From Myxococcota bacterium (GTDB lineage: Bacteria > Myxococcota_C > UBA6777), in the NCBI GenBank assembly GCA_963169055.1, contig CAUJFU010000473.1, positions 1 through 20,886 on the forward strand: a stretch of DNA of 20,886 bases, given 5' to 3'. The translations under genes were made by a program, and so were the position numbers. The notes beneath the pieces are model-generated. The model was not told where the DNA came from and ran no database searches. It was given only the letters and a program-made list of their open reading frames with translations. This document shows, one piece after another, positions 1 to 7,860 of the stretch; position 1 is the stretch's first letter; each line of letters starts with the position of its first letter.

Positions 1-1179
1 GACTGAAGAGAGAAGAAGCGTTGGACGCCAACGCTCCGAGATCGGCGGATGGATCCGAGGCATGTCTTTCCAACGACGAAAGAACTGGAGACCGTCAGAG
101 GAAGAGAGCCGAAAGGAAAACAAGATCTGATCACGGAAAGGGACAACGATCATTCCCCAGAAACCATCGGGTTCTTGGGAAAGCACAAGAAAGATCTGCT
201 TGTGTTCGCCGAATTCGGCGAGCGGTTTGATGTGTTCTTGGAAGTCCTTGTTGCATTGGGCGTGGAAACGTGCGTGGACCTTGGCATTGCGGCGACGGTA
301 GTGTTGCGCATGAAACGCCGAGATACGGGGTCCATAGAACTGGAGGAACATCTCAGAGAAGTGTTGGAGTTTGTCGAAAAACTCGGCGGGTTGGGGAGAT
401 GTTGAGGGCTTTGGCGACAACACGGGATTCTTTTGAGCGAGGAGTTGCCGAGCAGCGCGTTGTTTGAGCGCGTCGATGCGTTGTGTGAGAGCGATGTGAA
501 TGGAGATCAGGTTGTCGTAGCGGGCATCGCGTGTGTAGGCGAAGACAAAGGCGGAAAGAACGGCGATAGAAAGTGCCGTCGCGATCATAAGGCGGATACG
601 TCGACCTGTCGATCTGAGTTGGATCGGCGTTGTGACCGCAGGGATCGCAAAAAAACTGCACAGAAGATACAGAAAGAGCGTTTCGGTGTAGAGCCAAGAA
701 GCTGCGGTAGGCCAAGGGAATTGTTGGAAGAGGATTTTTGCGGAAGCAAAGGCTTGGACGAGCAGCAAAACAACGATCCATTGGACAAGGATAAAGTGCG
801 CTTTGAGTTCGAGGCGACCGCGTTCTTTGGAGAAGAAGAAAGAGAAGATGCCCGTAATTGGGAAGAACAGATAAAACAGCAGCGTTCGATGCGGATACTT
901 CTGGTAGTAGCGCTCGATGTGCGTAAAGATCTTGAGACCTTCGCCAAGGACTGCGAGGCGCTGAAGTTTTTCCATGCGTTGTTCGGAGATCATCGGTCGG
1001 ATCATTGCGGCAGCAAGGAGGACATAGGCGAGGATCAGAAGTTTCGGTTTACCGAGCAACACACAACAGGCCGCAAAAACGATCGCCAGCGTAGACAACA
1101 AAACAAAGCGAAACAGCAGATCCAAAGAGCTGCGAAAGAATCCATCGGGCTGGTGGGGGGGTTGGGAAGATGGAAGCAT
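1..1179 (-). CDS. Multi-pass membrane protein, tandem paralogue A (3' end outside window)
   Basis: I do not recognise the family. Reading minus from the ATG at 1179 gives 393 codons with no stop up to the window edge, so the C-terminus is missing. The protein begins MLPSSQPPHQPDG, followed by about six hydrophobic segments (roughly residues 21-42, 45-60, 98-116, 127-147, 165-182, 196-215) and then a soluble charged region. It matches the neighbouring upstream gene nearly residue for residue over the segments around MISEQRMEKLQ, FYLFFPITGIFSFFFSKERG and TGRRIRLM, so the two are tandem duplicates. The start follows the upstream stop by 20 nt and has GGGATC/AAGGGA as a ribosome site; the pair is probably co-transcribed. 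Function unknown; inner-membrane location inferred from the hydrophobic segments. Confidence 0.85.
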   Translation of the reverse strand, partial: MLPSSQPPHQPDGFFRSSLDLLFRFVLLSTLAIVFAACCVLLGKPKLLILAYVLLAAAMIRPMISEQRMEKLQRLAVLGEGLKIFTHIERYYQKYPHRTLLFYLFFPITGIFSFFFSKERGRLELKAHFILVQWIVVLLLVQAFASAKILFQQFPWPTAASWLYTETLFLYLLCSFFAIPAVTTPIQLRSTGRRIRLMIATALSIAVLSAFVFAYTRDARYDNLISIHIALTQRIDALKQRAARQLLAQKNPVLSPKPSTSPQPAEFFDKLQHFSEMFLQFYGPRISAFHAQHYRRRNAKVHARFHAQCNKDFQEHIKPLAEFGEHKQIFLVLSQEPDGFWGMIVVPFRDQILFSFRLSSSDGLQFFRRWKDMPRIHPPISERWRPTLLLSSV

Positions 1180-1199
1180 GATGATCCCTTTTCGGCGTT

Positions 1200-4097
1200 T
1201 CAGGGTGTGCGGGTGGCTTGATCTTCGGGTTCGCGCAAGCGGATGTGGCAATAAAGGATCAAGAGGATGTGGATCGGCATCGTGAGTTGAAAGAGGAAAA
1301 GCAGCAAACGCAAGAAGTATTCGTAGAGATCAGCCCACCAAAGAGGCGGAAGCGGCGGGGTATCGCCAAAGTGATCAAAGAGCAGCTTGGCGCTCAAAGC
1401 GCGTTCGAGGTGCAGTTGGCGCAAGGTTTTATTGTAAAGCTGGAAGAATCGACGTTTACGCTGGATTTCTTCTTGCTGTAAAAGAAAACGGCTGCGGGTG
1501 TTGTTGAGAAAGCGCTGTTGTTCCTTGAGGAAAACAGCCAGCCAGCGAAAGGTCTGAATAGCCTGTTGGATTTTTGCGTTGTAACGTTGCCGTTCGGCAT
1601 CGGAAAGCTCGGTATAATCGGAGACTTCGTTGGGCATAGATTGTTGTACGGTTTCGCGAAGGCGCAACGAAACACAATTGTCGGCCAACATTTCACGGTA
1701 GGTTTTGGCCCGTTTAAAGGGCTTGGGAAGTCCAGCAGGAAAACGCGGAAGATCGTTGAGCAGATTGGAGAGTCCAAGAGGTTTGGCCCATGCCTCGGGC
1801 CAATACGCCAACAAAAAACTCGATAGGGAAGGGACTTCTTTGGGGGGCGCGGGGATCATAGCAGAACCGCCCAAAGAGATCACCAACTGAGACTGCGCTG
1901 AAAAGACGCCTTCGCAAGAAGACTGCATCTGCGATACCAAGCTTTGCAGCTCATTTTGCTCCTTCGTATGTTGCGGAAGAGACGGAACACTCGGGAGCGA
2001 GAAACCAACGGCATCCAGCGGATACACATCGAGAGATCGAGGCCAGCGGCGTATGTAACGACGGGAGCGGCGGTTTGAATCGGGGGCTTGGCTGGCCTTT
2101 TGTTGGAGGGAAACAGCAGGCTGTGGCGAAGAAACAGGGGCCTGTTTTTTGGCGGTTATCGGGCTTTTCCGTGGGGGAGCCGTCTGAGACGGAGCAGAAG
2201 GCATCACAGCAGAGGACGACGGTGCGGGTGGTTCGGTCGATCCGGGGGCAACGGTTGGTTTTGGGGGGATGGTATACTTAGAGAAACGACGTGGTTGAGG
2301 AAAGAACTTCTCGGCAGAGGGGCGTGGTTTTGCGCGGCGTGGTCGGCGCGAATCGCGCACGGCGAAACGGCGCCCTCGCCCGGGCTCAGCGGTCGGGCGT
2401 TTTGGGAAATGACGGAGGTGCTTGGGTCTTGGGGAGATGGCATCGCGGGGCGGGCTTCCAGCAGCAGGATCGGTGGTTGTGGGCGTACCTGTGGCCGTCG
2501 CAGGAGGTGGGGGCGATAGTGTGATGGATTTAGGCGTCGTTAATGGCGGAACATCGGCATCTTCAGCGTTTTGGCGGATGGGTGTTTCGTTTTTTTTCGC
2601 ACCTATTCGGGCGGGAGGGGCGATGTTTTCGTTCGTTGGTTTGGCGCGTTCGTCTTTTTGTGAGCGGGCTGGTGCGGTTTGGCGTTCTTGATCTTTTTTG
2701 GTGATGACGGGTTCTTCTTTGGCTTGTTTGGCCTCTTCTCGGGGGCTGTCTTGATCTTTTTGGGTGGCGGGTTCCTCTTCAGCGGGTTCAGGCTCGGCAG
2801 GAGCGGTGCGACGGCTGAGATCGCGCATCGTATCGACGATGACACGAGCCATGCGCTTTTCTGCGGCAAAGCGATAACGCCCGCGCTCCCATCGTTGCAA
2901 AAATCCATTGCGTTCGATCACGGGCATATCTTCCCAACGACGGTAGAAATGAACGACGGCTTGCTCTTTTGGGAGGGTTGAGGGCGGAAAGGTCGGGGCG
3001 GTGCTCCGTACGATCTTGAAGGCATAAAAGAGGTTTTCGCGAAAAGGCATCAAGATCATGCCCCAGATATCACCGGGTTCTTGGGTGAACGTAAGGAAGA
3101 TCTGCTCGTGTTCTCCAAACGAAGAGATGCGCTGAAGGGTCGATTGGAACTCCTTGTTGAGTCCATCAATAAAGTCTTCGTGGGCTTTTCGCGTGGGGTT
3201 GAAGAAGTGTTGTTTGTGAAATGCAAGGATGCGAGGCGCAAGATGGCGCACATACATCTCGCTGATATCTTGGAAGTGCGTAAAGAATTCTTCGGTTTGG
3301 GGTTGCCCTTTGCGTTTGCGGGGATGGAGGGGGGGAAGTCCTTGTTTGGCCCGCAGATAATTGAGTTGCACCCGTTGTTTCAGCGCGTCCATCCGCCGAT
3401 CCATCGCGATATTGATCGGAATCAAGTTGTCGTAGCGCACACCGCTTTTGTAGGCCCACAAAAAGCCGGTCATGATCACGATCGCAAAAAAGGAGACCAG
3501 CATGAGGCGGATGCGTCGGCCTGTGACGCTGAGGCGGATCGGTGTCGTGGCGGCAGGGATCGCAAAAAAGTTGCAGAGAAAATAGACGGAAAGTAGCTCC
3601 ATGTAGAGCCATGCGCTTGCAAAACGCCAAGGGAAGTGTTGATAAAAACGCGAGTACGACGCAAAGCCTTGGATCAGCAACAGCACAAGAATCCATTGCA
3701 CAAGGATAAAGTGCGCTTTAAGCTCGCGGCGTCCGCGTTCTTTGGAAAAGAAGAATGAAAAGATCCCTGTGATGGGGAAGAACAGATAGAAAAAGATCGA
3801 ACGCGGCGGATATTGTAAGTAATAGCGCTCCAGATGCGTAAATATCTTGAGTCCTTCGCCGATCACGGCCATCTTTTGCAGCTTTTCCATGCGCTGTTCG
3901 GAGATCATCGGGCGCACCACCGCCGCCGTAAGCAACACATAAGCAAGAATCAAAAGCTCGTATTTTCCGAGCAAAACGCAAAAAGCGACAAAGAGAACAC
4001 CGATGACAGACAAGAAGATCAAGCTAAAAAAAACATCGAAAAGGATCGCAAAGACGCCATCCTCTTTCGGTTTTGGATGAGAGGTCGGTTCAGCCAT
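1200..4097 (-). CDS. Large multi-pass membrane protein with Pro-rich central segment, tandem paralogue B
   Basis: About 965 residues, family not recognised. The N-terminal 400 residues parallel paralogue A: six hydrophobic segments within the first ~215 residues, then a soluble part with GEHEQIFLTFTQEPGD. Residues ~430-690 are low complexity, rich in Pro, Ala, Lys, Arg, Thr and Ser. Residues ~690-930 are a mostly helical, Gln/Leu/Arg-rich soluble part, and a last hydrophobic segment (around FLRLLLFLFQLTMPIHILLI) lies close to the C-terminus. Start choice: the frame stays open to 4187, but the ATG at 4097 has AAAGGA 11-12 nt upstream and gives an N-terminus (MAEPTSHPKPKEDG) that aligns with the paralogue. 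An ATG at 4109 has AAAGG immediately adjacent, too close. Cytoplasmic-membrane protein with a long flexible, possibly periplasmic, spacer is inference. Confidence 0.85.
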   Translation of the reverse strand: MAEPTSHPKPKEDGVFAILFDVFFSLIFLSVIGVLFVAFCVLLGKYELLILAYVLLTAAVVRPMISEQRMEKLQKMAVIGEGLKIFTHLERYYLQYPPRSIFFYLFFPITGIFSFFFSKERGRRELKAHFILVQWILVLLLIQGFASYSRFYQHFPWRFASAWLYMELLSVYFLCNFFAIPAATTPIRLSVTGRRIRLMLVSFFAIVIMTGFLWAYKSGVRYDNLIPINIAMDRRMDALKQRVQLNYLRAKQGLPPLHPRKRKGQPQTEEFFTHFQDISEMYVRHLAPRILAFHKQHFFNPTRKAHEDFIDGLNKEFQSTLQRISSFGEHEQIFLTFTQEPGDIWGMILMPFRENLFYAFKIVRSTAPTFPPSTLPKEQAVVHFYRRWEDMPVIERNGFLQRWERGRYRFAAEKRMARVIVDTMRDLSRRTAPAEPEPAEEEPATQKDQDSPREEAKQAKEEPVITKKDQERQTAPARSQKDERAKPTNENIAPPARIGAKKNETPIRQNAEDADVPPLTTPKSITLSPPPPATATGTPTTTDPAAGSPPRDAISPRPKHLRHFPKRPTAEPGRGRRFAVRDSRRPRRAKPRPSAEKFFPQPRRFSKYTIPPKPTVAPGSTEPPAPSSSAVMPSAPSQTAPPRKSPITAKKQAPVSSPQPAVSLQQKASQAPDSNRRSRRYIRRWPRSLDVYPLDAVGFSLPSVPSLPQHTKEQNELQSLVSQMQSSCEGVFSAQSQLVISLGGSAMIPAPPKEVPSLSSFLLAYWPEAWAKPLGLSNLLNDLPRFPAGLPKPFKRAKTYREMLADNCVSLRLRETVQQSMPNEVSDYTELSDAERQRYNAKIQQAIQTFRWLAVFLKEQQRFLNNTRSRFLLQQEEIQRKRRFFQLYNKTLRQLHLERALSAKLLFDHFGDTPPLPPLWWADLYEYFLRLLLFLFQLTMPIHILLILYCHIRLREPEDQATRTP

Positions 4098-4146
4098 GAC
4101 GCGGGGCATCCTTTGGTTGCGTTTGGATCGACAGCGTGGGCGAAAA

Positions 4147-4166
4147 GTGTCTCGTCGACTCGACAC
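4147..4166. promoter_or_regulatory. Interrupted palindrome between divergent genes
   Basis: The 20 bases form GTGTC-n2-GTCGAC-n2-GACAC, two perfect nested half-site pairs with the same dinucleotide TC as both spacers. It lies 50 nt upstream of the minus-strand membrane gene start and 82 nt upstream of the -35 element of the plus-strand gtrA-like gene, where an operator could act on either. No regulator for it is visible in the window. Operator role is inference from position and symmetry only. Confidence 0.3.
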
Positions 4167-4247
4167 CATCAACGAATCGCCACACAAAACGATCTACAAG
4201 TCGCTCCTCATCAAAGTGACCATTCTTCGACGCACTGCGCGAGAGGC

Positions 4248-4276
4248 TTGGCAACTGCACGAAAAGACCCTATACT
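4248..4276 (+). promoter_or_regulatory. Sigma70-type promoter for the GtrA-family gene
   Basis: TTGGCA (4248-4253, five of six consensus bases) and TATACT (4271-4276, five of six) are separated by exactly 17 nt. Expected transcription start is near 4283, giving a leader of about 40 nt that contains an AAGGA ribosome site before the ATG at 4322. Confidence 0.6.
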
Positions 4277-4321
4277 CCGCGCCCACACCAAGGAAGGTCC
4301 AAGAAAGGAACAATCCGCAAG

Positions 4322-4792
4322 ATGACCCAGATCAGCCCCAATTCTGAACGCTGGAAAACGATCGTACAATTTTTTATCTTTGGAATCATCGGAGGGAGCG
4401 GCGTTTTTGTCGACACGGCGGTGTTGGTCGTGTGTGATCGTTTTTTTCACATGGACTTGCGACTTGCGGCGATCCCAGCTTTTGTGGTGGCCGTGTCGTG
4501 GAACTTTGAACTCAACCGCGTGATCACATTTCGCGAACACAAGGTCGAGCGTCGCGCCTCTTATGTATCGTTTGTGTTGATCTGCGCCTTGGGTCTAGGC
4601 GTTCGGATCGGCAGTATGCACCTCTTGATCGAATATCTTGGTATGACCCCCCAAAAGCACCTTGCCATCGGCCCTTTGCAGATGGCGTGGCTGCCGTTAT
4701 CTTACGTCGCCAATTTTATCGGGATCTTCAACGCCTCGTTGTTCAACTTTCTTGGGAGCAAGTACCTTGTCTTCACACCCAAGCAGCCGTGA
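4322..4792 (+). CDS. GtrA-family membrane protein (polyprenyl-linked sugar flippase-like)
   Basis: The 156-residue protein has the GtrA/DPMS-flippase layout: four hydrophobic helices with short loops (about residues 12-35, 38-58, 80-105 and 125-147), an early FxxFGxIGGSG-type motif (FIFGIIGGSGVFVD), the mid-protein NFELNRVITF segment where family members carry N-x-x-x-N-R-x-x-TF, and an ending NFLGSKYLVF typical of the C-terminus (NF..S+..VF). Length is normal for the family (~120-160). GtrA proteins are thought to move lipid-linked sugars across the inner membrane for glycosylation of surface polymers. It stands alone on the plus strand with its own promoter; no glycosyltransferase is adjacent, so the substrate cannot be guessed. 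AAGGA lies 12 nt upstream of the start. Confidence 0.88.
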   Translation: MTQISPNSERWKTIVQFFIFGIIGGSGVFVDTAVLVVCDRFFHMDLRLAAIPAFVVAVSWNFELNRVITFREHKVERRASYVSFVLICALGLGVRIGSMHLLIEYLGMTPQKHLAIGPLQMAWLPLSYVANFIGIFNASLFNFLGSKYLVFTPKQP

Positions 4793-4900
4793 TCGATAAG
4801 TCTGTGAGAAGGGCGAAGATGTGGGGATAGCGATCACACGGGGAGGGCGAAGGTGTTATAAAAATGGTGATCTAGGCGAGAGCAGCGGGAAAAAACGATG

Positions 4901-5008
4901 TGGAGAAGGCGGGGCTCGAACCCGCGACCCATGAATGCCAAAGGGTGTGCTGTGGTGTCTTGTACAAGACACGCATGCTCATTGCTCTACCAACTGAGCT
5001 ACTTCTCC
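4901..5008 (-). tRNA. tRNA-like gene A with ~35-nt insertion in the anticodon loop (isotype unresolved)
   Basis: On the minus strand the acceptor stem GGAGAAG/CTTCTCC, D arm (GCTC...GAGC), anticodon stem ATGAG/TTCAT (last pair G-T), variable loop GGGTC and T arm GCGGG-TTCGAGC-CCCGC are all intact; the discriminator is A and CCA is not encoded. The anticodon loop should hold 7 nt but 42 nt (4936-4977) lie between the stem strands. These contain GC, a perfect 18-nt palindrome (4955-4972) and CACAGCA. D and T arms resemble tRNA-Lys/Gly types, but no excision point leaves a canonical U33-anticodon-purine37 loop, so I do not assign an amino acid. Candidates: a tRNA with a very short intron, a tRNA-like regulatory RNA, or a disrupted tRNA. 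A run of six T follows 5 nt after the discriminator. Confidence 0.7.
4948..4974 (-). other. 27-nt hairpin element inside tRNA-like gene A
   Basis: Read on minus: GC, then GTGTCTTGTACAAGACAC, then CACAGCA. The same element is in tRNA-like gene B with five substitutions, four of which are two compensatory base-pair swaps in the hairpin stem (T-A to C-G, C-G to T-A). The TTGTACAA core and the CRCAGCA tail are conserved. Confidence 0.75.
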
Positions 5009-5075
5009 ATCGCGTTTCCGCGCCTGCGCAAACAGCGAAGCATACGGAAACAAGGCAACGTCACTTTTTGAAGAA

Positions 5076-5186
5076 TGGACAGGGAAGGAATCGAACCTCC
5101 GTTACCGGCGTGAGTTTTTGGTTTTGCTGCGGTGCTTTGTACAAAGCACGCTTATTTCCGGTGTCCTACCACTAGACGACCCATCC
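5076..5186 (-). tRNA. tRNA-like gene B (tRNA-Glu-like) with ~35-40-nt insertion in the anticodon loop
   Basis: Acceptor stem GGATGGG/CCTGTCC (two G-T pairs), D arm GTCTAGTGGTAGGAC, anticodon stem CCGG/CCGG, variable loop TAAC and T arm GGAGG-TTCGATT-CCTTC are complete. The discriminator is A and CCA is not encoded. D arm and TAAC variable loop are those of bacterial tRNA-Glu, and the 3' side of the loop reads CTCAC-GCCGG, as in tRNA-Glu(CTC). However the 5' side reads CCGG-AAATAA rather than the expected CCGGC-CT, so the exons do not rejoin into a canonical loop. The extra sequence carries the same hairpin element as gene A (5125-5151). It lies 68 nt upstream of gene A and 88 nt downstream of the VWA gene stop, all on the same strand. 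Isotype Glu is tentative. Confidence 0.7.
5125..5151 (-). other. 27-nt hairpin element inside tRNA-like gene B
   Basis: Read on minus: GC, then GTGCTTTGTACAAAGCAC (perfect palindrome, 5132-5149), then CGCAGCA. It is 22/27 identical to the element in gene A and keeps full stem pairing despite the differences. The GCGTG at its 5' edge could alternatively pair with CACGC at 5108-5112, on the 3' side of the anticodon stem. Confidence 0.75.
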
Positions 5187-5273
5187 AAGAAGCGCACTTT
5201 CGGCAGATTGCCAGAAGCGCGCAAAAAACGCAAACGAGAAGATATCAAGAGGCGCGACAACCCAGCCAACAAG

Positions 5274-6866
5274 TCACACTCGAAGCTGGCGCAACACTTC
5301 TTGATCGAGGGCTTGGAACATCTGATCGAAAGCATTGGCTTTGGCGGGTTCTTTTTCCCCGAGGCTTGGGGAGTTGGGTTGCCCACCAAGCAACAAGGTC
5401 AAGACGCTTCCATCAAAGCCGCCGATCATCGTGACGCCTTCGTCGCCAAGCGTGGAAGGAAAGTCTCGTCCACGCCCAGTGACCCACCACCAAACGATGC
5501 GGATCTTTGGGAGTCCGACGGCTGCGAGTTTTTGCATCGCAGCCTCGTAATTGGTTTGCGCAGTTCCTCCATTCACGGGGTTAAACTGCATATCGCTGAC
5601 CACAACCAACGTTTGCGGGAAATCTGCCACAGGGATCTGCGGATCTTCTTGGCGAACGCGAACGATCTCGTCGATCACGGATTGAAAGTCGGTCGAACCC
5701 CACGCGGTGGTTGCGCTGGTGAGTTGGGAGACTTTGTCAGTAAAGCCACCCTTGAGGGTTTTGATCCGCGAGGTGCTGTCAAACATCACCACCACGTCAC
5801 GAAACGCACCTTCGTTGAGGGTGGAAAAGAAGATCCCCAAAGAAAGACAGATCTCGAACGCTGTCACACCGGGCGCAGCTTCAGCTTGCATCGATCCCGA
5901 AGTATCGAGGGCGCACCAGACGTTGCCTTGAAAGCCACCGTGATCGCGTTTGGCTTGCTCGATCAATCCGTCGAATTGGCGATCGTAGGTATATTTCTGT
6001 GCGATAGAGAGACGCCTGTTGGCCGCTTGGAACAACTCGTACACATAACCCGTGAACTTTGCGGTCGGCTGTTGGCTGATCCATGCAAGATAGCGCTCGG
6101 TGAGCGCGTGACGATCGAGGGTGGTTTTGGCGTCTCTGCCTTGATGGGATATCATCTGAAACAGCGCACGTCCCGGGATCTTGGAAAAATCCAGAGCATC
6201 CCACAAACCCGCACTCATCTGGCGTTGAAAGAGATGTGCGCTGTGTTCAGGAGACGCTTTGAATTGGCGATACACTGCATCATTCCATTCCATCGCTTCG
6301 CAAAACCCACGCGCCCAATCGTTTCGGGCCGTATGACGGGGTGTATGAACGCTTCCTTTGCTGCGGATACGCGGGAGATATTTGGCGATCAAGCCGCGCA
6401 TCGTATCGTCGGCAAGCCCGCGTTGAACCAACGCATACACCTTGGAACGATCGAGCACCTCGATCAGATCGTCATGCCATAGATCGCTCCAACGCCCGAC
6501 CACAGGCACCAACCACAAGTTTTTGTACAAGGTTTCTGGTTGCGAGATAGCAAGCCAACGCAAGGCTTTGCGAAACTCGTCACGAGCGCCCTGCCCTTTT
6601 TGCACCAACTCCGAAGTGAAAAAGCCCTGCGTGGTGCGCGTGATCAAGCGAACATAAAAGATGATCATCAGCGCAATCAACGGAGAGTCCGCCCATATCG
6701 CCGAGATATCCGCAAACACTTCTTTCTCGCTGCGATTTCGGTATGTGCCGCACTTCGCAAAATAATCCACCAACGAAGAACCTGTCGTGGAATGCGAAAG
6801 CGCACCGTTTTCCGTAAAGAAGTCGCGCTTTTGAATGGCTTGCAAAAATGCGTTTTTGTGGGACAC
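5274..6866 (-). CDS. TROVE/Ro60-like (DUF2828-like) VWA-domain protein
   Basis: About 530 residues. The N-terminal two thirds show the pattern of the DUF2828/TROVE helical-repeat fold: NGALSHSTTGSSLVDYF near the start, then WADSPLIALMIIFYVR, the conserved ..LRWLA..P.TLYKNL..VP..GRWSDLW, and later AKYLPRIRSKG. The C-terminal third is a von Willebrand A domain with a MIDAS motif DTSGS (residues ~321-325) and downstream TTAWGSTDFQSVID and VVSDMQF metal-site segments. Ro60 relatives form a ring that holds structured and misfolded RNAs, so an RNA-binding role is expected from the family; it is not shown here. Start: GTG at 6866 with AAAGGA 7 nt upstream; a TTG at 6905 is in frame but has no ribosome site. 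Two tRNA-like genes follow downstream on the same strand. Confidence 0.82.
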   Translation of the reverse strand: MSHKNAFLQAIQKRDFFTENGALSHSTTGSSLVDYFAKCGTYRNRSEKEVFADISAIWADSPLIALMIIFYVRLITRTTQGFFTSELVQKGQGARDEFRKALRWLAISQPETLYKNLWLVPVVGRWSDLWHDDLIEVLDRSKVYALVQRGLADDTMRGLIAKYLPRIRSKGSVHTPRHTARNDWARGFCEAMEWNDAVYRQFKASPEHSAHLFQRQMSAGLWDALDFSKIPGRALFQMISHQGRDAKTTLDRHALTERYLAWISQQPTAKFTGYVYELFQAANRRLSIAQKYTYDRQFDGLIEQAKRDHGGFQGNVWCALDTSGSMQAEAAPGVTAFEICLSLGIFFSTLNEGAFRDVVVMFDSTSRIKTLKGGFTDKVSQLTSATTAWGSTDFQSVIDEIVRVRQEDPQIPVADFPQTLVVVSDMQFNPVNGGTAQTNYEAAMQKLAAVGLPKIRIVWWWVTGRGRDFPSTLGDEGVTMIGGFDGSVLTLLLGGQPNSPSLGEKEPAKANAFDQMFQALDQEVLRQLRV

Positions 6867-6953
6867 GGGGATATCCTTTCTCGGTATGACAGAAGCAAAT
6901 CGCAAAGAATCAAAATAGAGTATGCGCCCTTAACGCAAAAGCACAGCTTTGGT

Positions 6954-7796
6954 TCAAAAGTAGGTTTGAAACCCCGATTGGATCACAAAGCCAAACGCTT
7001 CATAAGGCCGGCGTATCGGCGCAAATCCGATCACCATCCCAGAGGAAAAACCGCTTTCCAAAAACCACGACACGCGAGGCAACAAAAAACCCTCGATCCC
7101 CGCAAGCACGCTTAGGCCAAACGTGGGCTGTGTCGAGATCTTTGAAACGGCAGGGTTCGTATTGAAGAAGTTCCACAGCGGCCAAAAATCCAACCGCGTC
7201 ACCGCATAATAACGCAAAGCGCGGTAGGGACTGGGTAAACGCACGATCAGATCTAAAGTAAACGTACTCAAATTGTAAGATTCTTCGCCTTTGAGATGGA
7301 ACATGAAGATCCAACCCACGCGAAACGCCAAAAAACGCGAAAGCGGTAATACCCCACGCAAACCAAATTGCGGCGAATTTCCCCAACTCCCGACCAAACC
7401 ACTCACTCCGATCTCGTTACCTCCCCATCGTTCGGTCTTGAGCGCCTTTTTCGACGGCAGCGACATCTTCGTTGGTTCCGAAGCATCGGTGGGTTGCGAT
7501 GCCAACGCAAAAGCCCTGCTGACTGGCTGCGATGTAGAAGACGAGACCATCGTTGGGATCGACACGGACGAGAGCGGTGGCAAAATAGATGATGGCGGAA
7601 TGGTCGATGGGATGGCCGATGGAGACGAAACCGTAGAAGGATTTTGCGTAGAAGGATTTTGTGCGTAGCTCTGTCCCTCAAAAAACACCACCGCACCGAG
7701 GCCAAGCGTTCCCACCCTCACACAAAGCCACAAGACGCAAATCAACCGCCAACAAGTTTTCTTGGTGAAAAAAAAGGGAGAGTGTATCGGTTCCAT
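6954..7796 (-). CDS. Secreted protein, probable outer-membrane beta-barrel
   Basis: About 280 residues; family not recognised. From the ATG at 7796 the N-terminus has two Lys, a hydrophobic stretch (CVLWLCVRVGTLGLGAVVFF) and QSYAQ, a plausible signal-peptidase I site. A Ser/Pro/Thr-rich spacer follows (residues ~45-105, with a repeated QNPST). The remaining ~170 residues alternate hydrophobic and polar residues, with many Phe, Trp, Tyr and Gly and a terminal aromatic (QTYF), as in outer-membrane barrels. The open frame extends upstream to 8030, but that part overlaps the preceding protease gene and looks non-coding, so 7796 is preferred although no strong ribosome site is visible. It starts 64 nt after the stop of the archaemetzincin-like gene, suggesting co-transcription. 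Confidence 0.7.
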   Translation of the reverse strand: MEPIHSPFFFTKKTCWRLICVLWLCVRVGTLGLGAVVFFEGQSYAQNPSTQNPSTVSSPSAIPSTIPPSSILPPLSSVSIPTMVSSSTSQPVSRAFALASQPTDASEPTKMSLPSKKALKTERWGGNEIGVSGLVGSWGNSPQFGLRGVLPLSRFLAFRVGWIFMFHLKGEESYNLSTFTLDLIVRLPSPYRALRYYAVTRLDFWPLWNFFNTNPAVSKISTQPTFGLSVLAGIEGFLLPRVSWFLESGFSSGMVIGFAPIRRPYEAFGFVIQSGFQTYF

Positions 7797-7860
7797 GCGT
7801 CGTCTCAGGGAAAGCGTTTGGGGACAAGGCATTGGATCTTGGCACGCGCTTCGATGGATT

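Noticed and set aside
433-1221. 262-residue plus-strand frame rich in Lys, Arg, Asp and Glu
   Set aside because: Antisense shadow of membrane paralogue A; the charged composition is the complement of hydrophobic codons.
4936-4977. Group I intron in the tRNA
   Set aside because: The insert is about 35 nt, far below the size needed for a group I core, and it has none of the P/Q/R/S elements.
4901-5186. Insertion-sequence or MITE footprint
   Set aside because: No target-site duplication or terminal inverted repeats flank the 27-nt element, both copies are at the equivalent tRNA position, and I saw no other copy in the window. A genome search could still revive this.
5118-6482. Long plus-strand open frame opposite the VWA gene
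   Set aside because: It is antisense to a protein with a clear VWA/MIDAS pattern, begins inside tRNA-like gene B, and has no recognisable product or ribosome site.
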